Origin: Heterocephalus glaber
Lineage: Eukaryota; Chordata; Mammalia; Rodentia; Bathyergidae
NCBI RefSeq assembly: GCF_000247695.1
Contig: NW_004624748.1
Coordinates: forward strand, 1,090,501-1,154,500
Direction: 5' to 3'
Length of the DNA: 64,000 bases
The notes under the pieces were generated by a model. It was not told the origin of the DNA, ran no database searches, and was given only the letters and a program-made list of their open reading frames with translations. Of this stretch, positions 21,015 to 32,405 are shown one piece after another. A program made the position numbers and the translations under genes. The first letter of the stretch is position 1, and each line of letters begins with the position of its first letter.

Positions 21015-21145
21015 ATAATAATTGACAAATATGTATTGGCAATTTCTATGTGTCAAGCACAATTGTATGCATTTTTAATCTATTAAGACCTCTAATCCAC
21101 ACAATGGTTTTCTGCAACAGGCATTATTACCATGCCCATTTTGCC
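21015..21145 (-). repeat. MIR SINE
   Basis: CAATTTCTATGTGTCAAGCA and GCATTATTACCATGCCCATT are antisense MIR 3' blocks. Confidence 0.65.
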
Positions 21146-21299
21146 AACTAACACAGGATCATGATGCTTTCTGTCTGAGACCCTGTTGGCAGAGAGCTGG
21201 CAGAACAGGCTGTGCATCCCTGCAGCTTGGCACCAGGCCCTCATCTCATCCAAACTGCCTTTCAACAGATGAGAGTGGAAGTGCACTTACTAAGAACCA

Positions 21300-21375
21300 A
21301 GAGTCATTATCAGCATCCCTACTATGTCCAAGCACTGTGACAAGAATTGTCCTCACACCATAAATCAACCTACTA
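21300..21375 (-). repeat. MIR fragment
   Basis: GCATCCCTACTATGTCCAAG and ATTGTCCTCACACCATAAAT resemble the antisense MIR end. Confidence 0.5.
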
Positions 21376-21380
21376 TGAGA

Positions 21381-21405
21381 GTAATATGTTGTAACAACAT
21401 ATTAC
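21381..21405. other. 11-bp AT-rich hairpin
   Basis: GTAATATGTTG (21381-21391) and CAACATATTAC (21395-21405) are perfect inverted repeats around TAA. GAGAGTAA-type sequence lies on both sides. Confidence 0.85.
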
Positions 21406-21728
21406 GAGAGTAAATGTTTCAGCTCCTAACTTAGAAGCCGTATTTGAGAGGAAAAATTATTTTAAGTCATTTAAAGTCCAATTGATCAAAAAGTCCAGAT
21501 TAAGGCATGTTTGTTGTGTGTGATGAAAATATTTAAATGTCTTTACAAACTTGCTTTATTGGTAGCCCTTTTCTTCCATCCTGTCTCAGGAACCCTGCTG
21601 GGCTGGGCTGGACATCTCTTGTTCATCATCTATCCAGCCCAGGCCAGCAGATCTACAGCTTCATGCAGATGTAAGAAAGCTCTGGCTTTGGTTTCTTTAT
21701 TATGAGAGCAAATGTTTCACTTCCTTCC
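21401..21728. repeat. Imperfect direct repeats about 298 bp apart
   Basis: ATTACGAGAGTAAATGTTTC (21401-21420) recurs as ATTATGAGAGCAAATGTTTC (21699-21718). The match is 23 of 27 including the following bases. The repeats bracket about 270 bp of unassigned DNA. Confidence 0.6.
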
Positions 21729-22020
21729 TTTAGAATATCCACCTTCTATCCCTATTACAGAAACATTCCTTTTAAGACAAATTGTCATTGTTGGAAAAAA
21801 AGAAACTAGTATTTATTCCATCATAAGGTACAAATGCTACTCTTTGGTATAAATATGCTTTAAGCTTGGTGATCTTTTGGCACAGGCTGACCAGGGCCAA
21901 GGAGCCAGAAGAATTTGGGGAGGTCTTTAGACTTTCTCAATGGATTCTGATCCCTTCTGCATAAAATTCACCTTTTAAACTCATATCTATTTGGCTCTTT
22001 CTTAAAGAGTTTAACTTTTG

Positions 22021-22129
22021 TAATAACACTTTTTTTTTTTGGTACCAGAGATCGAACTCAGGACCTTGCGCTTGTGAGGCAGGTGCCAGAACCACTGAGC
22101 TAAATGCCCTGCCCTATAATAGCATTTTA
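22021..22129 (-). mobile_element. ID-like SINE with target-site duplications
   Basis: Body 22031-22115. GGTACCAGAGATCGAACTCA, GGACCTTGCGCTTGTGAGGC and ACCACTGAGCTAAATGCCCT are the complement of the family sequence. Flanks TAATAACACTTTT and TAATAGCATTTTA are imperfect target duplications, so this copy is somewhat older than the one at 2361. Confidence 0.9.
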
Positions 22130-22144
22130 ACAAACTCTGGGCAC

Positions 22145-22390
22145 TTCACTATCAAGTTATTAATTAAATTTGTGGGTACTCACCATGTGCCAAGCTCTAT
22201 TCTAAGTACTTTACATCAATTCAGTCATTTATTCCTCATGTGAACTCCTTCCGAAGATTTTTGGTTTGCAGATGAGGGAACTGAAATAGAAAGAAGGTAA
22301 GTAATTTTCCTAGAATCGTGTGCACAGTAAGGACAGAATCACAATTCTAATAGAAGCTCTCAGCTCCAGAACCCAAGCCCCCAACTACCG
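22145..22390 (-). repeat. MIR SINE
   Basis: ACTCACCATGTGCCAAGCTC, TTTGCAGATGAGGGAACTGA and CACAGTAAGGACAGAATCAC are antisense MIR in order, nearly full length. Confidence 0.8.
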
Positions 22391-22864
22391 TGAGGTATTA
22401 ATTTTAAAATAATCAGAATCACTATCCTTTTTTACTATTATAAAATGCATTTTTTTATATCCTGGATTTCCTTTGAAGAAAAAAAAATTTCTTACCATAA
22501 CATGAGACCAAAAGTTTAAACAGAATGAATTTCCTGCTAGGAAAGAAGATACCTATGTCTCTCTCAGAGTTTAAGATAGTCAAGGAGCAGGCCCCATAGC
22601 TCTTGCTCCTCCAACCTTCAGGCACAGCTTGTTAGACCCTTGGTGCTCTGCAGCTCGTAGTCTTTTGTACTTTTGTAAACCCTTTTATGACCATGTTTCC
22701 CTTTATAAATACTTTTATCACCACTTAGCTTATTCTGCTTTAAATATTTATTTCTGTGTGCTGCAACCCCATTGCCAAGATTTTGAAAGTAAGAACCCTA
22801 TCTTATTCATATTTATTGTTGAGTAATAATTACAACAATAATTTTTAAAATAACCCAAAAAAGT

Positions 22865-22955
22865 GTAGGGACCTTCTCTGTGCCAAGAACAAAGTACTCT
22901 ACATGCATGATATCAGTTAAGCCTTCCAGCAACTGTCTAAGATACTATCATTTTG
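22865..22955 (-). repeat. MIR fragment
   Basis: TTCTCTGTGCCAAGAACAAA and AAGCCTTCCAGCAACTGTCT match the antisense MIR 3' half. Confidence 0.6.
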
Positions 22956-23675
22956 CTCAATGAATGTTTGGCACATGCCAGGTGTTTGGTAAAGTTTAGC
23001 AGATTGATATTTCATAACTTTGAAACTTATTTTCATAAAAAAAATTAATTATAAACTCCTAGGGGGAAAACTAAACACACCAGGGATTGCCAGAGGTTGA
23101 GAAGCCTGGGCCACTTGTGGAGTGATAGAGGCTCTCAGTAGATTGAAAAATGAAGACAAGTTACACAAACCCACGAACACTGTTAGACTATCTCCACCCA
23201 GTAACACTACCAAGATTGTGACCATATAACTTGACTTGCCTGGGCAATGTCAACTCATGTCTGTTTTTCTGATGGAGCGAATGACAAATATACCCTCTTT
23301 TAACTCTCAAATGTCTTCACATTTAATGACAGATTAACTAGTTACCCCAAGCAAAAAGTCTCCACATGAATGTGACATACTAGGCCAATGGTCTTCCTGG
23401 AGCTTCGTGCCCCAGCCTCCTACAGGCCAGGGTATATGTGATTCTGTGATTTGGGATGCCCTTGCATTTTTACTATAGAAGATACACTGTTCTGCTGGCC
23501 AGGGGCCACCAGCCATATGAAAGTCAACAGAATGCTGAGCAAAGGAACCTTGGATCAGGATAGTCCTGATAGCAACAACTTCACAGCAGCCTTGACTTGC
23601 CCTTGAACACACTTAGCTGCATTTGTCTCTATGCTGCTTGTGAAATTAAAAGTGACCGCTGGATTCTGTAGAAAC

Positions 23676-24153
23676 AAGAACACTAGTCTCCCAAATGGAA
23701 AAATGGAAACAAAGTCTTTGTAAATAGGGAGGGATGGAGGGGTTGAAGAGAGGGCAGGGGAAGAGGGAAAAATAAGAACCAAGAGAGATTATGTAAAGGT
23801 GCAAATTTCCAATGATGAATGTCATTATACTGTATACTTAAAATGTACCAATGATTAGAACGAATAATTGATTATGCAAAATAGGAAGAAAAGGTCCAAA
23901 GGGGTAGGGGAAGTGGGAGGGGCAGGGGAAAGGAAAGAAGGGAAATGAAAAATGATGAGAAATGGAAAAAATGGAAACAAAGTCTTTGTAAATAGGGAAG
24001 GGTGGAAAGGGTGAAGGGAGGGCTGGGAATGGGGAAAAAACAAGAACCAAGATGCACATGTGAAGGTACAAGTTCCCAATGAGAAACGTAAATGTATTGT
24101 ATACCTAAAATGAACCAATAAAAGAATTTTAAAAAAAGAACACTAGTCTCCCA
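23676..24153 (+). mobile_element. Truncated L1 insertion with two 3' UTR modules
   Basis: The insert (23694-24135, about 442 bp) is bracketed by AAGAACACTAGTCTCCCA at 23676-23693 and 24136-24153, a perfect 18-bp target duplication, and ends in an A-rich tail after ACCAATAAAAGAATTTT. Inside, the module starting AAATGGAAACAAAGTCTTTG occurs at 23701 and again at 23969, 268 bp apart, each followed by a G-rich tract and a version of the L1 terminus. The first module's terminus reads ACCAATGATTAGAA and has lost the AATAAA signal. A single pair of duplications shows a single integration. Minus-strand frames here (Pro/Phe/Ser-rich, up to 109 residues) are antisense artefacts. Confidence 0.88.
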
Positions 24154-24517
24154 CATTATACCATAAATATGTCTGTACATACTGACATATGATGTTGACA
24201 TATGATCATAAAGACATATACCTGTGTGTATTATATATGATCATAAAAATATGGAAAAAGGCAAATTTGTTGTTGTGGGTGTATGTGGGGTGGGGTGAGG
24301 GGAAAGGAGCATCCCGTAGGACAGGAACAACAGGACAGCATCAACAGGAAGAGGAATGCCAAAATCAGAAGAAACAATTATTTTAAAGATTGCACAAAAA
24401 CGAAGTAAATTATAAGATGGTCTTTGTACATATATCCAACAATTATGTATGTTTTATGCAGAAGAATGGGTAAAGTGACAGCTTAGGAATCAAACTGACA
24501 ATGCTCCATGGCAATAT

Positions 24518-24546
24518 CATTTTTTGTTTTGTTTTGTTTTGTTATG
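24518..24546. repeat. (GTTTT)n microsatellite
   Basis: About four to five GTTTT units. Confidence 0.85.
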
Positions 24547-24965
24547 TTTCCCAGTGTGCAGTGCCTTCAGCACAAATAATTCTGGAAGGAAACAAACTAA
24601 CAAACAAGCTTGGCTTCTAACCCTGACTGCATGACTCTTAGCTGTGCAGCTCTGAGCAGCACTTCTTTGCCCCAGCTCTAGAGAAGTTTATTCTCAACTG
24701 TCTCAGACAATGATGAGAGCAGGTCTAAGCACAAATTTCACACAGCCCACAAGTTCACCCAGACACCCCTAGACACAGTGGCCACTACTGTCATTGTGAT
24801 GGCAGCATGGTTGAAGTCATTGTGTTTGGTCTGTTAAGCTTTGTTAGTTCACAAATTGTATGTGTGCATGCATGCACAGAAGGGCAAAAACAAAATATTA
24901 TCTACCAGTTTTTGTAAATGTGTATACTTTTCAAATTCATACATTTAAAATGTGAACACCATCCC

Positions 24966-25080
24966 ACATACTATTTTTTTTTCTTTTTTTTTTGGTACCG
25001 GGGATCAAAGTCAGGTCCTTGCACTTGCGCAGCAGGTGACAAAACCACTGAGCTAAATCCCCAACCCCCCCATACTACTT
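24966..25080 (-). mobile_element. ID-like SINE with target-site duplications
   Basis: Body 24974-25070. GGTACCGGGGATCAAAGTCA, GGTCCTTGCACTTGCGCAGC and CCACTGAGCTAAATCCCCAA match the family in complement. Flanks CATACTATTTT and CATACTACTTT are near-identical target duplications. Confidence 0.9.
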
Positions 25081-25234
25081 TAATATTTAGATGCATTAGA
25101 ATATTCTTTTGACAGAGATTAGACATTTATATTACTCTACAAAAATAAAATATATGTTATCCTGCTTTTTACTCTTGATTCTCAACATGCCACAGATATC
25201 TTTCCAGGTTTGTTCATAGAAGGCCACTGTACCA

Positions 25235-25555
25235 ATCAGCTATTATCATAATAATGATACATAACAAATTACTCCCAAATTTAGTGACCCTCAGCAACTA
25301 TCTCTTTTTATTCACCCACATTAAGGATTTTCCTTGGAGCAGAAGCCTACAGGGCCATGTTCTTGAGGTGATGGCAGGCACTTAGAAAGCGAGCAAGGAA
25401 ACACATACATGAATGCCCAATGCTCAGATGTGGTACACTATCACTTCTGTTCACATCTCACTGGCCAATGCAAGTCACATAACTAACTCCAATATGAGTG
25501 GTGTAAGGACAGCTGTGGAGTCATCAACAAAGGGCATAATGGAGCTAAGGTGATG
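25235..25555 (-). mobile_element. Possible old MLT1-type LTR
   Basis: ATAACAAATTACTCCCAAAT and TTAGTGACCCTCAGCAACTA resemble the antisense start of a widespread old mammalian LTR (consensus ATAACAAACCACCCCAAAAC). Later blocks are poorly conserved. Confidence 0.45.
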
Positions 25556-25649
25556 CATAAGAAAGGATACAGTATGCTCTAGTAAAATGTCATACCTTAT
25601 TTAACCATGTCCCTATTGAAAAAATTAGGATGATCCCAACTAAGACTTA

Positions 25650-25775
25650 TGAAGTATACACTCTACCAAGCTTCTACTGAATCCTCACAGCAGTTCTGAA
25701 GAGTAATTACTAGTCATCCCATTTAAGAGCTCAGAGGTGACTGAGGTACACTGCAGTCAGTAATTTGTGTTTGGT
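25650..25775 (-). repeat. MIR fragment
   Basis: GAATCCTCACAGCAGTTCTG and CATTTAAGAGCTCAGAGGTG are antisense MIR-like. Confidence 0.5.
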
Positions 25776-28130
25776 CTTTCAGGGAGGAATTCAAGGATAC
25801 CTCAGATGCAATTCTTAGTGCAGCCCCATAAAATCCTCTCTGATTGGTGCTGGTCAGATTTGTCTCCTCCAGGAACTGTGAAAAAACATGCTTGTTGTCC
25901 TATTTCCCTTTGTCTGGTTTTCCAGGAAGCCTGGAGCCAAATTTAAGTCTCAGTCAAGGCAAATTATCTACAATTAGCATATCCATAGACTCATTAACTT
26001 TGGTTCTAATATTTCATTTCTATTTCACTCAACCTTATTGTAGTGTCCTTTTTTGCAAGCTTCCTTGATTTTTAGAAGAATCAAAGTACAATTTATTTGA
26101 ATTGTAAAATTGTCAGAGTTACCTCACTTAATGTTCAAAGCACTGAAGACTATTAGACTCTGACTATGAACACTCAGTACCTTGGACTCCACCTCTCATG
26201 CTCTAGTTCTTTCTGGAGCCTGAGCTTCAGAAGTCACACTCACTGTCACCAAAGAAAAGAGAAGAAGAAAAAATAATACTAAGATGAGTTCATTTTACTC
26301 ATTAGCAGAAACTCTGGTAGCAATGTAGTAGAGGTAGAAAATTAATAGAATGGGGTTCGTCCCTATTTATTAAGACCAGAGGAAATCTAGAATAAAGTGT
26401 CCAGTTAGTGACCTTCAACATCAAAGAGCCTAAACTTCATCTTGAGAGCAACTAATGTCACCATTTTCTGAACATGCATCCCATGTTTGATTATATACAT
26501 GCAGACCTTTAATTGCTTCACTTTTCCTTACCTTGCCCCCTGCTTAGACCACCCTGTATATTTATCCCATAAACACACCTAAGCTCTATCCTCAAGGAAG
26601 CATATCTGAGACTAGGGGCTCCTATTCCTCCATGTTTGGCTATCACATGAATATCTCTTGCAAAGCTCACTACTTCAGTGATTGATCAACTTTGTGGTAG
26701 GCAAAACAGGCTTCTATCAGTGAATTACGATATGATAAAGTACAAAGGGAATGCACCAATAGTAGTAGTGTAGGCAAATTTACAGTTTGAATCCATCAAA
26801 AATAGATGCTTTTTTTTTAACAAGTCACATCAAGCTTATTTCTTATCTAAAGGGTTTAACTCAATTGGTGAAAGGTAAAGAAGGGAATTATTTTGCTTCA
26901 TTATCATTAGTATCAAATCCAGGCCCTTGCATCATGCAAAGAGAGGCAATAAGAAACTATAATATAGAGCAGAGTAAGAGAATATGTCTTCATTTAAAAG
27001 GACACTTGGGGGGGTAAATATGATCAAAATATGTTATATACGTGGAAGAAAATGCCACAGTGAAATTCAAGATTTTGAAAATTAATATGTGCTAATAAAA
27101 ATATACATGTTGGAAAAAATAAATCAATCAAAGGATACTCTGAACTTTTTGCTTTGAAGCTTCACATTCATTTGACAGGACTAGATTCATTCCATTCCTC
27201 CTTGGTTTTGCTCTGAATTTGCCTTAGGACAAGAGGTTTTATGAAAGCCAATCAAGAAAAGATTTGGCAAGGAAGAACCATAGGGGACAGAGTATTTCAA
27301 GTATGTGTGATACATCAGCTTCTTGCTCAGCTCTGCATTCCATGAGGAGTCTCTTCCCAGGGTCAGTCTCCATTGTCTAACTACAGATGCTTTAAACCAT
27401 GGACTCCACCTTTCATTTTCTACAATCCTGATCTATTGATTCTCGTCTCAGACTGTCAACACTTTTGTCAAGTAGTGTTTAGGACAATTGTAGACCCTTT
27501 TAATGTCAACCTGTTTCTCAATGTTACTTTTTCTTCTGACATTCTAGAGCAATTTAAGAAGGAAAACAAGATACTGACAATAAGGAAGGTTGAAATATAT
27601 TCCCTGTTAATTGCAATATCTGCTTATCCAATAACACTCTAAAAGTGTTGCTGCTTCCTCCTGAAATAAGGAGCTGTCTGAATACTAATGATAAGAAACA
27701 AAGCCACCATGGCATTGTAGAAAAATATTTCATTCCACCTAGCTAGTTCTGTCATCCCCTTGGGACCTCTCAGATTCCTTCCATGAGACCAAATCCAAGC
27801 TCTTCAGAGAGAACCAGTGCCCCTCCAGCAAGCTCATGGTGTAGTTTTGGGGGATTATGAAGAGATCAAGCCTGGCATTTGTACTTTGTGTCACAATAAC
27901 CCGTCAAGTTCACCCAAACTCCTTCACCAGCACTGCCCTCCAAAACCCAGCTCATAGTCCATCCCTTCCAAAAGATATTCGTATTGGAAAAGATAAAATT
28001 TGGGAGCTCACATTTAAATTTTAATTGCATCATTGCAATTAGCAATTCTATAAAATGAAATAAATCCACATGTAAAGGCAAAAAAAGTAGTAGAAAAATA
28101 TCTCACAAAAAGACACTCTGCATATGAGTG
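25776..28130. other. Nothing recognised
   Basis: Frames of 71-89 residues (25844-26068, 26787-27017 and 27373-27642, +; 27866-28081, -) have no domain or exon context. No repeat family was recognised. Confidence 0.5.
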
Positions 28131-28131
28131 G

Positions 28132-28300
28132 AAAGACTTGGATCTCAAGACCCGAAGTCTAACTCTTACCACCAGAGAAATGTGACTTTGGGCCAGCTGC
28201 TTAACTTTTCAGAATCCATTTCCCTGAGTTAAAATAATGTTATGTAAATAGCAGTGTTCTGTACACTTGTGCATCCAGAGAATCAAAAAGACTCAGGTGA
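28132..28300 (+). repeat. MIR SINE
   Basis: GAAATGTGACTTTGGGCCAG, CTTAACTTTTCAGAATCCAT and CCCTGAGTTAAAATAATGTT are sense MIR in order. Confidence 0.7.
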
Positions 28301-29755
28301 AGACATAAGAGTTAAAGAAGCATTGGTCCTGTGCCACCACATAACACATGAGCTCTGATTTTCATTTCAGTAACACTGTTTGAGAGTATCTCCACCTTTC
28401 CATTCAATTGCTTCTGTATATTTGGTGCAGCCCTTCAGACAAAACTACTGGAGCATTTTGATGCTGTCTGTAATTTCTGTATTCACCAATATTTGTGACC
28501 CTCCAAGAAAAGGAAAAAAGAATGATTATATTTTGGATAAAACAATGTAAATTATGCAAAATTATGATGAACTACCCACTCTCTGAGGAGTCCAATATCC
28601 TTAAGAGATACCCCAAGGGTTCAATTACTCTATTATCAGGCTCAGTTCCATTTGCACATACCACATTAATCAGGTTAAAACTCACAGGCACCTATTTGAT
28701 CTGGTTGTAAATTCTTCCCATTTTTGCTTCCCCAAATGAAGACATTCTTATTCTTACAGAGACACTGAAAATGTGTGTCTGTTTGGACTGCTCATACCTG
28801 AATGGGAGATAAGTTTAAAAAAATATTTAATGAGCAAAATTTCATCCCTTGACCCAAAAGAGCAGATGGGGTAAGAGCAACTGAACACAGGAGAATAGCT
28901 ACCACCCAGAGGTGACTCCACCACTGTCTGAAGCCTAGACCAAATCTCCCAGGATGGGCATTTAGAAGCAGAAAGCATTCTTAGCCCTAGCTGGGAGCTT
29001 TTCCTATCCCTAGACAAACAGGGGAACTGTGGTTTGTACCTGGATAGAGTCAGCAGTCCATAGCAGTAGAGATAGGGTGTGAGGGTAGGTTAATACCTTG
29101 ATGCCCAGGCTAATCTCTGATTGGACTTTAATCTCTTACATATAATCTTTAAAGGTGAAAGGTTTTGGATATCTCAGCAAATCAGACAGGCATGTTAGCT
29201 AAATCTCAAGCAATGTGCAAATGGATTTAGAGGAGCAAAGTTCCAGAAGATGGAAAAGCCAGGTAGGAAGCTAAGCTAAAATTTCAGGAAGAGGCCAATG
29301 AAAGTTTGATCCCAAGGAAGGTCAGAAGCCTTGCCCCAAAGTGGAGTATCAGCCCTAAATCTTACACAAATACACATGGACACAGAAACCGAGGTTCATA
29401 TGGATTAGAGCTTCCTTCCCGCATCTTGGGTAAGAAGAGTTATAGAGAAGCCTGCTGAGAGCTTATAACAGAGTTTGTCACATTCCTTATGTTTTATTGA
29501 TATGTTATCAGTTATCTTCTAAAAAGTTAAGAGGTGATTAGCAACAGTTTTAATGCTGAATTCATACAATTTTAATGAAATCAAGATTCATGTTAATGAA
29601 AAATATAGAATTTACTACTGATCCCAATGATTACCTCCATTAATAGGTAAGTATCTTAAAAGAAAAAAGGTGGTAGTCTTTAAATAAATCTTTTGAGCTA
29701 ATAGGAATTTATAATAACTATTAATACTATTAATAGTTTAATTAAGTATGCATAT
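28301..29755. other. Nothing recognised
   Basis: No supported feature. An AT-rich near-palindrome (ACTATTAAT / ATTAATAGT, about 29717-29737) lies near the end. Short frames at 28495-28710 (+) and 28754-29017 (-) lack domains. Confidence 0.5.
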
Positions 29756-29759
29756 AGGC

Positions 29760-30340
29760 TAAGCTACAAGGATGTTTATAGCAGCCTTATTTATTTTTAT
29801 TTTTATTGACAAATAAAAATTATATAACACATATATAATAACACATGATGTTTTAAAACATATATACATTGTGGAATGGTTAAATCAAGCTAATTAACAT
29901 AAGCATTACTTCACATATTTATCAGTTCTTTGCATAATAGCCTTAGTTTTAATTTCACAATTTAAAAACAATTGTTAAAAAAGAAATGATTAGTTGAGTA
30001 AATTGCAGTGTACTCAAAGAACACTTTTTACAAACTAAAACTAATGTTGTAGAAATGCATCATTTAAATAAAAACACATGCTGTACTGTTTGATTAAAAG
30101 TCAAATTATCAGTTATGCATCATATGAGTTTTTGTTGCTTTAAAGAAAAATGTTATAGAAAAACATCTAGAAGTATACACACTACAATAACAGGGAAGCA
30201 GAGGAGTATAAATTATTATTCTTTTTGCATTTCAGAATTTTCTGTGGATGCTTTTTTTCTCTAACATGAACATGTATTGCAAAGTTATCATTTTAAAGAA
30301 TATGCATCTGAATTTCTAACTACGAATGTGAGACTTCAGG
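29760..30340 (+). mobile_element. L1M 3' end with an antisense L1 fragment inside
   Basis: CAAGGATGTTTATAGCAGCC (29769-29788) is the sense ORF2-end motif of old L1. From about 29794 to 29960 the sequence turns to TTGACAAATAAAAATTATAT then ATTGTGGAATGGTTAAATCA, the antisense 3' UTR of another L1M. Sense L1M-like sequence (AAACATCTAGAAGTATACAC ... CATGAACATGTATTGC) resumes downstream. This reads as one L1M interrupted by a second. Confidence 0.6.
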
Positions 30341-30424
30341 AGTAAAACAATGAGCACCTCAATTCAAGGTGAATGAGGAGGACTGTGTTCCAGGAAGGAC
30401 AAAGCAGAGGAGTTAGAGCAAAGC

Positions 30425-30600
30425 CCAAAATCATAAGCTCAGCCACTTGTGATCCTGGCTAAACTACTTAATCTCTTTCCATTTCCTCATCTATTTAATG
30501 AGTGAAAAACATTACCTGCCTTACCTGTGAGAGAGCTAGATGAGTTGATACCAAGTGAGCAGTTTCTCAGCTTCAGGTCAGCCATGTACTAAGCTTTATA
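30425..30600 (+). repeat. MIR SINE
   Basis: CAGCCACTTGTGATCCTGGC, TTTCCTCATCTATTTAATGA and the following TTACCTGTGAGAGAGCTAGA match sense MIR. Confidence 0.75.
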
Positions 30601-31246
30601 TGTGCTTGTTTATTTAAATTTTTTTCTTTTAATAATTCCTGAGGTAAAAAGAAACTACATTACCCCACCCCTTAGGGCTAGTCCACCCAGTAGAAAGGAA
30701 GCTGATGCTGGATTCATTCTAAACACAGGTCATCATCTTCATTTCTTTTTCAAAAAATTCACTTCTTTTTCTTCTCCCCATAAAAGCTCTTTGGGAAGTT
30801 TTGCTTTATGGCTAATGGCTTTCTTTATAACTGGATGATAAATTCAGCTGAGATTAATTGGGCATGAAGTTGGCAGCATCTATGAAGCCATTATTAGGGA
30901 AAAGGAGCCAGATCACTCCAGAGCTCACCAACTGACATTATCCCTGCTATTGCTCTCTCTCTTTCCAGCAGCCTTGGCATACCTGAGCCTCAGGTAGCCA
31001 GCAGCATACTCACCCAGTGTGCGAACAAAGTAGAGACCTCCTGCATTCTGCCCTCCCCAGTAAAAGATTCCATGCTTGCAGGCCATCCTTGTACACCTGT
31101 AATGTCAATGTACTCTAATGTCATGCCAGCATCTTGCTGTCACACTATTGACTTTTGAAGTTTTTAAGTTTAATTTACAGTGACTATGACCTGGATTCTA
31201 TCCAATGAAGTTGTTTAATGAAGTACTGTACTGTACCAAAAGTATA

Positions 31247-31307
31247 TAGCTGCTGCTGCTTCTCCTTCTCCTCCTCCTCCTCCTCCTCCTTCTCCTCCTC
31301 CTCCTTT
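31247..31307. repeat. (CTG)/(CTC)/(CTT) pyrimidine tract
   Basis: GCTGCTGCTGCTTCTCC passes into about a dozen CTC/CTT units, a pure pyrimidine strand that joins the T-rich tail of the neighbouring minus-strand SINE. Confidence 0.9.
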
Positions 31308-31485
31308 TTTTCCCTTTTTGTCAGTACTGGGAGTTAAACCCAGGGCTTTCACACCACTGAGTCACCTCTGCATCCCTTTTTTATGTTTTATTTTGAGACA
31401 AGATCTTACTAAGTCACTAAGTTGTTCAGGCTAAGCTTGAATTTGCAATCCTCCTGCTTTAGCCTCTCAAAGTCCTGAATATATA
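31308..31485 (-). mobile_element. Dimeric B1-ID SINE
   Basis: On the + strand an ID complement (TCAGTACTGGGAGTTAAACC, CAGGGCTTTCACACCACTGA, to about 31376) is followed by a T-rich linker and a B1 complement (TTGAGACAAGATCTTACTAA, TTCAGGCTAAGCTTGAATTT, CCTCCTGCTTTAGCCTCTCA). Read on the minus strand it is B1 then ID, the B1-dID order. The B1 5' end is truncated. Confidence 0.82.
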
Positions 31486-31689
31486 TCTTCTTATGAGGCA
31501 GTACCCAGAATGGGCTCTGCATGGTACATTAGTAGGGCTTTGGTATCCCATACTCACTGCACAATTATTTGTCAAAAGTGTAAGTTTACTTTGCTTACAA
31601 ACAACTATGTGTGATAATGTGACTACATATAATTGACATGAACTATGTATGATAAAGTTAATAAGTATAATAATAGACACTACCTAGGA

Positions 31690-31870
31690 CTTAGACATCT
31701 GGCAATCATAAACATTTTACAGCTACTTCCTCATGTAATTCTTTATATGAAGTATGAGTTCTATTATTTTCCTGTTTTACAGATAAGGGAATTGAGCATA
31801 GAGGGGTTAAGTAGCTTACCCACAGTTACACAGCAAGTCAGTGGCAAACCTGCTCCTAATTAGTCATCCA
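31690..31870 (-). repeat. MIR SINE
   Basis: TGTTTTACAGATAAGGGAAT, GGTTAAGTAGCTTACCCACA and GTTACACAGCAAGTCAGTGG are a well-preserved antisense MIR. Confidence 0.85.
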
Positions 31871-31985
31871 AACCCAGGTGCCATGTCCTTTCCCCATGCC
31901 TTTCATTGGCAGAAAGGAGTAAGAAGATTTCTCTCTGTCCAAATCTTGCTCTTTCTTTCCATGGAGAGGATTCCAATTCATGTAT

Positions 31986-31999
31986 GGGGGGGGGGGGGG
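31986..31999. repeat. G14 homopolymer
   Basis: Fourteen consecutive G between TGTAT and ACCTC. It could be a real expansion or a length error. Confidence 0.8.
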
Positions 32000-32034
32000 A
32001 CCTCACTGGACATTGATAAGTACAAATGATACTC

Positions 32035-32405
32035 TACCAAGACTAATTTTATGTCAAATTGGCTGGGCTATGCTACTGAGCTACTTGGTCATATATGTTT
32101 CCAGATGTTTCCACACTATTTTTGGATGAGACCTTTACACTAAAATTGGTGGAGTTAGGAATAAAGCAGATGGGCCCTCTCTAGGGTGGATGAATCTTAT
32201 CCAATCGAAGTGGGAAGATCTGCAACCCTGGCCTTTGGAAATGCACTGCAGCATTGCCTCCTTCTGGGTCTGCATTCTAGTGTCCCACCCAGCAATCTTC
32301 GAACTTGTCAGCCCCAATAAATGCCTGAGCCAATCCCTTCACTGAAACCTCTTTCTACAAACACACATATTCATCAATTCTATCTGGAGAATCCTGACAA
32401 GCATA
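32035..32405 (+). mobile_element. ERVL-type LTR-like fossil
   Basis: TTTTATGTCAAATTGGCTGG, TTGGATGAGACCTTTACACT, GATGAATCTTATCCAATCGA and a final TGGAGAATCCTGACAAGC keep the order of a common mammalian LTR-like repeat ending in GAGAACCCTGACTAATAC. The family name is not asserted. Confidence 0.6.

Noticed and set aside
23555..24201. Cluster of Pro/Phe/Ser-rich minus-strand frames up to 109 residues
   Set aside because: They are antisense translations of the purine-rich L1 3' UTR modules.
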